NCBI GenBank assembly: GCA_014381035.1
Contig: JACMIS010000534.1
Span: forward strand, 1 to 11,846
Length of the DNA: 11,846 nt
Direction: 5' to 3'
Source: Armatimonadota bacterium
GTDB lineage: Bacteria > Armatimonadota > Armatimonadia > Armatimonadales > Armatimonadaceae
Shown piece by piece: positions 6,369 to 11,846 of this stretch. The notes beneath the pieces are model-generated. The model was not told where the DNA came from. It worked only from the letters and a program-made list of their open reading frames with translations, and did no database searches. A program made the position numbers and the translations under genes. The first letter of the stretch is position 1; each line of letters starts with the position of its first letter.

Positions 6369-8470
6369 AACTCCTCCCAGCGTAGTTCCGTTGTTTTGGT
6401 CAGGCGTGCGAACCACGCGCCGGATGGGTCTACGAGCGGGAATAGCCAGGAGGACGGGCGATAGTTGGTATGCGGTAGGGCGTGCAGGGTCCGGAGGGAG
6501 TTCGCGACCAGTTCGGCTTTCGCGGTTTCGGCTTCGGACTCGATCCGGCGCAGGGTTTCCCGCGCCGAAGCCGCTTCATTGCTACGCTCCAACGCGAGGC
6601 GGGACTGCTTGAGATCGCGTACTGTCGCAAGCGCGTACCGGACGCTGCCGCGTCGTGTTTCGATCTCCACGTCGAACAGCATCACCCGTTCCGCCCGAAG
6701 CGACTCGATTTCGGATTCCAGCAACTCGGTCTCGCCGGGATCTTTGGTGGACGCCAGTCGTTCGCGCAACGGCTGAATCCGGGCGCGGAAGTCATCGCCC
6801 TTTTCGCGCTCGATGCGCATCGCCTCCGTTTTTAAGCGGCGCACCTGATCGTATAGCGTGTAGATCCTGCCCTGAATCGCCTGGGCTTTATCCTTAATAG
6901 TCAATAAAACCATGCGAGCGGACTCGTACTGGCGACTCTTTTCTTCCCAGTTCTCCCCCTGCTCTTCGGCAAGGTACGACAGAAGATCGCGGGGGGATCG
7001 CAGCTCGCGTAACGTTCCCAGGTCGCGTTCGGCGAAGGTGACGGCGCGACGCCAGCAAAGCGCGAAGTCCTCAAAACCGATGGAAGCGCGTCCGAGTGTC
7101 TGTTGGAGATACGGCGGAAGGTTTAGCGCATCCGCAATGTCGCCGGGTGCCACCGGAACAGCGGCGATTGCGTCCCAGGTCGCATACTGGACCCGTAAAA
7201 TGGGGTGAGCCATCGGCACGGGCAGGTTGCGGCGACGCATTTCCGCAAGCATAGTCGCGGTGCGGTCACTATAACTGCTTGCGCCCTCATGAAACGCGAA
7301 GATATATTCGGCGGCGAGCATCGGTAGCAGTGCCACCGCCTTTCCGACGAGCGTTATATCCGGTCCTAACTCCGCTTCCAGCAGTCGGGCAAGGTCGGAA
7401 ACGCTGGACGGGGCGCATGATCTTCCCGGCGGACAAACGATCAACGGCTCCGGCGAGAACAAAACACTGACCGTGCCATCGGGCGTTATCGCCAGCGTTC
7501 CACGCCCCCGACCGGGAATGACCACGTCAAACGGCAACGCTCCCTCGCCGAACGAATCGAGAGTATATGCGCCGGACCCGCCGACCGCGAAGTTGTACGC
7601 GTTCAAGGCAGGTTTGCGGGTCGCAGGATTCAGGAACAGGTCCACAAAGGCGAACCGCGGGAGGCAGGCAGTTTCGTTATTGAAACGAAGCAACTCGACC
7701 GTTGACGACACCGAAAGGTTGGTTGGTTCATCACCCAGGAGCAATGCATAGAAGCGCGGCAACAGGTCACCATACAGATCGGTCAGAGACGCAGACGGAT
7801 GCTTCGCAGCGAACGCATCTATCCATGCGGCGATGGTTTCGCCTAATCGGTTGGCGTTCTCTGCCCGCGCCGGGCTTTTCAACAACGTCGCGCTATGGGC
7901 CAAAGAGCTTTCGATCTGAGCTTTCAACGTCGGCAGGATTTCGGACAGCGGCACATCGGCGGCTATCTTCTTGTCCCAACGCGTGTAGATAATGCCCGTC
8001 CAGCCCCAAGCCGCTGTCAGGGCGGAAAGCAGGGCGTCTTCGTTTTCGACAAAAGACAGCACTTTTCCGAGCGAAACGCCGCCGCGCTTTTCGATTTCAT
8101 GGCGGGCGGGAACATCCTCACTCCCGAAAAATGCACTCATTTCGCCCGCGGCGGACCAGAGCCCTCGCGTCTTCGCATCATCGTGTGGCACGACAGCATA
8201 GTCGGACTCACCCGCGCTCGATGGATGTCCCGGTAGTTTGGCGAAATAATCGGTGTTGTGCGCCGCGACGACCATTTCGGTCTGGGGGGTGATCCGGTCC
8301 AAAAGGTAACGTAGGGAAGCCTTCGTCGGTTCGTCCCAAAGTGCGGTCTGTCCGAGAGCGAGGACCGGGATGCCGGAAAACCGCTCCGCGAGTCCGCTCA
8401 GAATGATCTGCGCCGACGGGGTACAAAAACTCTCGTCGGACGCTTCGGGGGTAGCGTGAGTATTTAACAT
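6365..8470 (-). CDS. Uncharacterised 701-residue protein with C-terminal coiled coil
   Basis: I do not recognise the family. No signal peptide or clear membrane span is visible, so it is probably cytoplasmic. Residues 20-80 are an alpha/beta-like stretch (GIPVLALGQTALWDEPTKA, then MVVAAHNTDYFAKLPG) that looks well ordered and may be a conserved core. Residues 135-245 are mostly helical. Residues 285-345 are beta-rich and glycine-rich (FAVGGSGAYTL, VVIPGRGRGTLAITPDGTVSVL), followed by ILVCPPGR-like VCPPGRSC (345-352). Residues about 505-660 are charged and heptad-like, predicted coiled coil. The C-terminus (LPHTNYRPSSWLFPLVDPSGAWF) is again structured. ATG 8470 is the first start; no Shine-Dalgarno precedes it. 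The last codons hold the dapF ribosome site. Coupling to dapF suggests a link with cell-wall or amino acid metabolism, but that is inference. Confidence 0.85.
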   Translation of the reverse strand: MLNTHATPEASDESFCTPSAQIILSGLAERFSGIPVLALGQTALWDEPTKASLRYLLDRITPQTEMVVAAHNTDYFAKLPGHPSSAGESDYAVVPHDDAKTRGLWSAAGEMSAFFGSEDVPARHEIEKRGGVSLGKVLSFVENEDALLSALTAAWGWTGIIYTRWDKKIAADVPLSEILPTLKAQIESSLAHSATLLKSPARAENANRLGETIAAWIDAFAAKHPSASLTDLYGDLLPRFYALLLGDEPTNLSVSSTVELLRFNNETACLPRFAFVDLFLNPATRKPALNAYNFAVGGSGAYTLDSFGEGALPFDVVIPGRGRGTLAITPDGTVSVLFSPEPLIVCPPGRSCAPSSVSDLARLLEAELGPDITLVGKAVALLPMLAAEYIFAFHEGASSYSDRTATMLAEMRRRNLPVPMAHPILRVQYATWDAIAAVPVAPGDIADALNLPPYLQQTLGRASIGFEDFALCWRRAVTFAERDLGTLRELRSPRDLLSYLAEEQGENWEEKSRQYESARMVLLTIKDKAQAIQGRIYTLYDQVRRLKTEAMRIEREKGDDFRARIQPLRERLASTKDPGETELLESEIESLRAERVMLFDVEIETRRGSVRYALATVRDLKQSRLALERSNEAASARETLRRIESEAETAKAELVANSLRTLHALPHTNYRPSSWLFPLVDPSGAWFARLTKTTELRWEEL
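6371..6378 (-). promoter_or_regulatory. Ribosome binding site deciding the dapF start
   Basis: On the minus strand GGGAGGAG lies inside the last codons of the 701-residue gene, with its core GGAGG 4 nt before GTG 6368. Together with the GTGA start/stop overlap (6365-6368), it indicates translational coupling and selects the GTG start. Confidence 0.65.
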
Positions 8471-8546
8471 TAAAAAATCGTATTCGGGAAACGTGAAGAT
8501 CGTCGCGATTCGTTGCTAATGGCGCGGCGACGGGACCGCTGACCAT

Positions 8547-8552
8547 AGTATA
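8547..8552 (-). promoter_or_regulatory. Possible -10 box for the 701-residue gene/dapF unit
   Basis: On the minus strand TATACT matches the -10 consensus at five of six bases and would give a leader of about 70 nt. No -35 resembling TTGACA is found 16-18 nt upstream, so this is only a candidate. Confidence 0.2.
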
Positions 8553-8657
8553 CCCTGCTTGACCGTCCGCTATTCCCCTACAAGCGGCAATCGTGGAAAG
8601 TTCCCATTTGCAAACCGGCAGGAGGAGCGATACAAAACGACAGTCCCGACACTCATT

Positions 8658-8663
8658 GGAGAG
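8658..8663 (+). promoter_or_regulatory. Ribosome binding site deciding the GH44 start
   Basis: GGAGAG precedes ATG 8667 (5 nt from GGAG to the start). It places the start directly before a good signal peptide and removes 36 upstream codons of open frame that lack such a signal. Confidence 0.6.
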
Positions 8664-8666
8664 CAA

Positions 8667-10364
8667 ATGAAAACACCGATAGTCCCCCCCTCCCGTTACC
8701 GATTGCCGCTTGTTACCGTTGTATTTCTGGCAGGATTGACCGGTGCCTGTATTTCCACAGGCTCTGCGCAACAATCTCCCCCACCAGCGTCCGAAACGAT
8801 TGCCGTCACCGTAGATGTCGCGAAAAACCGACGTGCCATCAACCCGATGATTTATGGGGCGGCGTATGCGGAAGATGCCGCGATCCGCGACCTGCGTCTC
8901 CCGAGCCACCGCATGGGCGGCAACAACACCTCCCGCTACAACTGGCGAGAGAACGCCGACAATCGCGGGAACGACTGGTTTTACCAGAGCATCGGGGACG
9001 AATCGCGGATTCCCGGCGAGCGGGCGGACTCGTTTATTCGTCGCTCCCGCCAAAGCGGTGCCGAACCGATGGTAACGATCCCGATGGTTGGTCATGTCGC
9101 CAAATTGGGACCGAATCGCGGCAAACTCTGGTCGTACAGCGTCGCGAAATATGGCAAGCAGGAAAAAACCGACCAATATAACTCCGACTCGGGTAACGGC
9201 AACAAATCAGACGGCAAACCGGTAACCGGCAACAATCCGCTCGACGCCAACATTCCCGCCGATACCGCGTTTCAGAAGCCGTGGATACAGGACATGGTCA
9301 AGAAGCATGGCGCGGCGAACGCGAAAGGGTTGCGCTACTACATTCTGGATAACGAACCGGCTATCTGGCACTCGACGCACCGCGATGTGCATCCCGTCGG
9401 CGCGAAGATGGAGGAAGTGCGCGATAAATCGGTGGCGATGGCAGCTATGATCAAGTCGGTCGATCCGTCCGCGCAGGTATTGGGACCGGAAGAATGGGGT
9501 TGGACCGGCTATCTTTACAGTGGCTACGACTCGCAGTGGGGCGGGACCCACGGCTGGTCGTCACCGCTCCCCGACAAAGCCGCGCACGGAAACAAGGAGT
9601 TCATGGCGTGGTACTTGGAGGCGATGAAAGCGGCGGAAGCGAAAACCGGGAAACGCCTGTTGGATGTTTTCACGTTGCACATCTACCCGCAGGGCGGCGA
9701 ATTTTCCGAGGATGTTTCCGAAGCGATGCAGCAGAAACGTAACCGTACGACCCGTTCCCTTTTCGACCCGACCTACAAAGACGAGACGTGGATAAATGAC
9801 ACGGTACGGCTCCTGCCCCGCATGAAAGATTGGGTCGCCAAGAACTACCCCGGCACAAAAATCGGTATCACGGAGTATAACTGGGGCGCGGAAAAGCACA
9901 TCAACGGCGCGACCGCGCAGGCCGATATTTACGGCATTTTCGGACGCGAGGGGTTGGATATGGCGGCACGCTGGACGACTCCCGCGACCGGTACTCCGAC
10001 GTACAACGCCATGAAGTTGTTCCGTAACTATGACGGAAACGGCGCAGGCTTTGGCGAAACGAGCATATCGGCATCCGCTGCCGCTCCCTACGAGACCGTG
10101 ACGACCTACGCTGCCGAGCGCAAGGATGGCGCGATCACGGTCCTGATTGTAAACAAGGGTGTCGCGGAAAAACCGCTCACACGCCAGATTTCGCTTACCA
10201 TCGCCGGGAAGACAGTCGGGGCGAAAGCGCAGGTCTGGCAGGTCGGTTCGGCGGCGAATGGTGCCATTCAGCAAAAAGCCGATGCGAACATTGCGGGGGG
10301 GGCGACGACTCTGTCACTACCGTCGCCCAGCGTGACACTGCTGGTGTTGCCCGTCCGCCCGTAA
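8667..10364 (+). CDS. Secreted glycoside hydrolase family 44 endoglucanase/xyloglucanase
   Basis: This 565-residue enzyme hydrolyses beta-1,4-glucan chains (cellulose, xyloglucan, mixed-linkage glucan) with retention. The N-terminal signal peptide has a basic start, a hydrophobic core at 12-28 and likely cleavage after GSA (residue 34). GH44 marks: INPMIYGAAY (58-67), RMGGNNTSRYNWRENADNRGNDW (82-104), MVTIPMVGHVAKLG, YYILDNEPAIWHSTHRDVHP (224-243), LLDVFTLHIYP (331-341), DPTYKDETWI, and IGITEYNWGAEKHINGATAQADIYGIFG (399-426). By analogy with Clostridium thermocellum Cel44A (Glu186, Glu359, recalled), the acid/base is E230 in DNEP and the nucleophile E403 in TEYNWG; the 173-residue spacing is the same. 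Residues about 475-565 form the usual C-terminal beta domain. No dockerin or separate carbohydrate-binding module is present. The gene stands alone upstream of the PH-like gene, 58 bp apart. Confidence 0.95.
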   Translation: MKTPIVPPSRYRLPLVTVVFLAGLTGACISTGSAQQSPPPASETIAVTVDVAKNRRAINPMIYGAAYAEDAAIRDLRLPSHRMGGNNTSRYNWRENADNRGNDWFYQSIGDESRIPGERADSFIRRSRQSGAEPMVTIPMVGHVAKLGPNRGKLWSYSVAKYGKQEKTDQYNSDSGNGNKSDGKPVTGNNPLDANIPADTAFQKPWIQDMVKKHGAANAKGLRYYILDNEPAIWHSTHRDVHPVGAKMEEVRDKSVAMAAMIKSVDPSAQVLGPEEWGWTGYLYSGYDSQWGGTHGWSSPLPDKAAHGNKEFMAWYLEAMKAAEAKTGKRLLDVFTLHIYPQGGEFSEDVSEAMQQKRNRTTRSLFDPTYKDETWINDTVRLLPRMKDWVAKNYPGTKIGITEYNWGAEKHINGATAQADIYGIFGREGLDMAARWTTPATGTPTYNAMKLFRNYDGNGAGFGETSISASAAAPYETVTTYAAERKDGAITVLIVNKGVAEKPLTRQISLTIAGKTVGAKAQVWQVGSAANGAIQQKADANIAGGATTLSLPSPSVTLLVLPVRP

Positions 10365-10422
10365 CCGCGCAACTTTATTTGTATCTGCGGTGTCGGATAG
10401 GGCGAAGGGATAATTCACGCCG

Positions 10423-11076
10423 ATGGATGCCGCCGCTACCGACACTGCCGATCTGCCGATGCACTTGCGCGAGGCTCTGGAAACGGAGCGTGAGCCGGGA
10501 GAACAGCTCCTCTGGGTGGGACAGCCCGACCCGCTCCGTGCCGTGCGCACCGAATGGGGCGCGTTCCTGTTCGCCATCCCGTGGACCGGGTTCGCCCTGT
10601 TCTGGGAAGCGATGGCACTCGGGTTGGGCTTTTCACCAAAGGTCGGGACACCGCAACCCGTCGCATGGTTCTTTGCGCTGTTCGGATTGCCATTTGTCGG
10701 GATCGGGATCGCCATGCTCGCCGCGCCGTTCGTCGCGATGGCGAAAGCGCGGCAGACAGTGTACGCCGTCACGAACAAACGCGTATTGATTCTGGAACAC
10801 AAGGGAAAAGGGCGGGAATCCCGCTCGGTCGTGCCACGCTATGTCGGCGACTTGCAGCGCACGGAGCGCGGCGACGGTTCGGGCAATCTGACCATCGCCC
10901 ACCCTTCCAACCGTTACGGCAATGCTCAAGGACAGGCGACCGAGAACGTGTTCTGGGGCGTCAAAAACGTCCGCCGGGTGGAACGACTTGTCCGCGAGGT
11001 GTTCTTCGCGGAGACGGATGGGTCCGCTCCCACCAAACCATCCTTCGGGGTCGGCGCGTATCAGCGCGAGCGATGA
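10423..11076 (+). CDS. Small membrane protein with bacterial PH-like segment
   Basis: This is a 217-residue protein. An acidic N-terminal segment (EPGEQLLWVGQPDPLRA, 25-40) precedes two hydrophobic helices at about 45-68 and 80-106. These are followed directly by KARQTVYAVTNKRVLILEHKG (108-128), the beta-hairpin hallmark of bacterial PH (bPH/DUF304) domains. Residues 128-195 (VVPRYVGDLQRTERGDGSGNLTIA, then FWGVKNVRRVERLVREVF) complete the PH-like fold and face the cytoplasm. The function of such proteins is unknown. The start at ATG 10423 has AAGGGA (10405-10410) 12 nt upstream, a long spacing; the in-frame ATG 10459 has no ribosome site. It may be read through from GH44, but no functional link is evident. 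It converges on the helicase gene with a 29-bp gap containing a seven-T run (11079-11085). Confidence 0.85.
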   Translation: MDAAATDTADLPMHLREALETEREPGEQLLWVGQPDPLRAVRTEWGAFLFAIPWTGFALFWEAMALGLGFSPKVGTPQPVAWFFALFGLPFVGIGIAMLAAPFVAMAKARQTVYAVTNKRVLILEHKGKGRESRSVVPRYVGDLQRTERGDGSGNLTIAHPSNRYGNAQGQATENVFWGVKNVRRVERLVREVFFAETDGSAPTKPSFGVGAYQRER

Positions 11077-11105
11077 TGTTTTTTTGGGGTGTACCGCGCT
11101 TCTGC

Positions 11106-11846
11106 CTACAAAAGCCGTCCCGGTAGCGGGGGGTGCGATAGATCACGGTTCGTAAGACCGCTTCCTCCTCCGCCATCCAATAGTGACAGTTGACGCCGTG
11201 AGGAAAGCGATTCCACCAGATTCTGTAGTCGCTCGGCAAGCCGGGTGAAACGCGGTGAAACGAGGCGGTTGTTGATCGCGGTCTTCAGCGCGTATTTCGA
11301 CCCGATGATCACCGCCATTTTTTTCGCCCGGGTCAACGCCGTGTACAGCAGGTTCCGCTGGAGCATCATGTAATGCTGGTTCGCCATTAATATTATAGCT
11401 GCGGGGTATTCCGAACCTTGCGAGTTGTGACAAACGAACCCGGCTCCCGCCACGAAAGAGTGCTCGCCCTCCACGGTTATGTCGTACATAGTCACCGAGT
11501 CATCGAGTGGTTCTATAGATACTATCGGATCATAAAAATAGTTGTTTTCCAGAGCTAAACGTAACTCGCAGGGCAGTTGGGTGTTATGTGTCGCGAAAAG
11601 AGCTACAAAATCTCGAAGATGCCGATAAGTCAGTCGGGTACGGTCGTTTCGGACATTGCTCAGAACCGCCCCGACGCCCTTTCCGAATCGCGATTGAAAC
11701 AATGTCGCGGGAACCTGACGAAACGCCTTTGAAATCAATTCCCCGAGCAGTTTGCCGTTCGGGAAAAAGTCATCGTTGATCTTGCCATTCCTTTGCTTCA
11801 AAAGAAGTGCCATCAGTCGCGCCTGTTTATCCGCCACCACGAAACC
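11106..11846 (-). CDS. RecD2-like SF1 helicase, C-terminal end interrupted by an intein (5' partial)
   Basis: The gene runs off the right edge; 246 residues are visible. Visible residues 1-141 belong to an intein and 142-246 are the C-extein. The C-extein begins SQGSEYPAAIILMANQHYM, helicase motif V (the usual TIHKSQGSE), and continues LQRNLLYTALTRAKKMAVIIG, motif VI with the arginine finger in TRAK, then RLAERLQNLVE, as in RecD2/TraA-type 5'-3' DNA helicases acting in DNA repair. The last 35 residues are a low-complexity tail. After protein splicing, Ser142 would join the N-extein, whose end (expected ...HK) lies outside the window. RecD2 standing apart from RecBC is common in bacteria lacking RecBCD. 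The ATPase motifs and the intein N-terminus are not visible, so the exact subfamily rests on motifs V-VI. Confidence 0.9.
   Translation of the reverse strand, partial: GFVVADKQARLMALLLKQRNGKINDDFFPNGKLLGELISKAFRQVPATLFQSRFGKGVGAVLSNVRNDRTRLTYRHLRDFVALFATHNTQLPCELRLALENNYFYDPIVSIEPLDDSVTMYDITVEGEHSFVAGAGFVCHNSQGSEYPAAIILMANQHYMMLQRNLLYTALTRAKKMAVIIGSKYALKTAINNRLVSPRFTRLAERLQNLVESLSSRRQLSLLDGGGGSGLTNRDLSHPPLPGRLL
11424..11846 (-). other. C-terminal part of an intein (Hint domain blocks F and G)
   Basis: The last 141 intein residues are visible. Block F reads MYDITVEGEHSFVAGAGFV (120-138) and block G ends VCHN, with the penultimate His and terminal Asn needed for Asn cyclisation; the next residue is Ser, the standard +1 nucleophile. 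NNYFYDPIVSIEPLDDS (101-117) matches the strand before block F in DnaB/RecA-type inteins. All splicing residues visible are intact. No LAGLIDADG motif is seen in the visible 141 residues; if a homing endonuclease exists it lies further upstream. The first visible stretch (ARLMALLLKQRNGKINDDFF) is not assigned. The terminal Asn codon is 11424-11426. Confidence 0.9.

Larger units (their letters stand above)
8471..8666. other. Divergent intergenic region, 196 bp
   Basis: This spacer separates the divergent 701-residue gene and the GH44 gene and must hold both promoters unless they are leaderless. An open frame from 8559 runs into GH44 but is not needed for it. I see no convincing -35/-10 pair on either strand, no long palindrome and no small gene with a ribosome site. 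The immediate upstream part of the minus gene is A/T-rich (8468-8477). Confidence 0.6.

Noticed and set aside
8747..8753. Possible lipoprotein cleavage site (LTGAC) in the GH44 signal peptide
   Set aside because: The residues at -3 and -2 are Thr and Gly, which do not fit a lipobox; cleavage after GSA by signal peptidase I fits better.
8208..9176. 322-codon open frame on the minus strand across the intergenic region
   Set aside because: It overlaps the 701-residue gene in another frame and lies antisense to the clearly coding GH44 gene; its translation is Arg-rich and resembles no family.
9561..10274. 237-codon minus-strand open frame inside GH44
   Set aside because: Shadow of a GC-rich codon pattern; GH44 motifs on the plus strand cover the whole stretch.
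10295..10302. Run of eight G near the 3' end of GH44, possible phase-variable tract
   Set aside because: The frame is intact and the run encodes an ordinary Ala-Gly-Gly stretch in the C-terminal domain; one tract is not evidence of phase variation.
11079..11085. Seven-T run after the PH-like gene as an intrinsic terminator
   Set aside because: No stable stem lies directly before the run; the nearest is a 4-bp CGCG pairing separated by several bases.

Overview
The window reads as bacterial chromosome with moderately high GC (I estimate the high fifties in percent, not computed). It most likely comes from an environmental, polymer-degrading bacterium. The host cannot be fixed from the sequence. 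The paired DUF1592 (PSD/PSCyt) and DUF1552 (HXXSHH) proteins are typical of Planctomycetota, Acidobacteriota, Verrucomicrobiota, Myxococcota and some Armatimonadota. Together with a GH44 glucanase and an uncharacterised 701-residue protein, I lean weakly towards Armatimonadota. No rRNA, tRNA, CRISPR array or insertion sequence was seen.

Layout. (1) Positions 3-4036, plus strand: an apparent three-gene operon with a 5'-truncated DUF1592-family c-type cytochrome protein, a 325-residue membrane-anchored protein with an STN-like segment, and a Tat-exported DUF1552 protein. A perfect 16-bp inverted repeat (4046-4080) follows it. (2) Positions 4097-5438, plus strand: a short ORF resembling an internal piece of a GH38-type alpha-mannosidase, probably a gene remnant, then an AraC-family regulator 7 bp behind it. 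(3) Positions 5451-8470, minus strand: an uncharacterised 701-residue protein with a coiled-coil C-terminal third, whose stop overlaps the start of dapF (diaminopimelate epimerase) by 4 bp. dapF converges on the AraC gene over a hairpin. (4) Positions 8667-11076, plus strand: a secreted GH44 endoglucanase, then a small membrane protein with a bacterial PH-like segment. (5) Positions 11106-11846, minus strand: the C-terminal end of a RecD2-like SF1 helicase that contains an intein and runs off the right edge.

Functional reading. The left operon likely makes an exported redox and surface module of unknown substrate. GH44 cleaves beta-1,4-glucan or xyloglucan outside the cell, and the AraC regulator may respond to sugars. 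dapF serves lysine and peptidoglycan synthesis and is translationally coupled to a protein of unknown role. The clearest notable element is the intein, placed exactly in helicase motif V. The most open questions are the 701-residue DapF partner and the 325-residue protein between the DUF1592 and DUF1552 genes.
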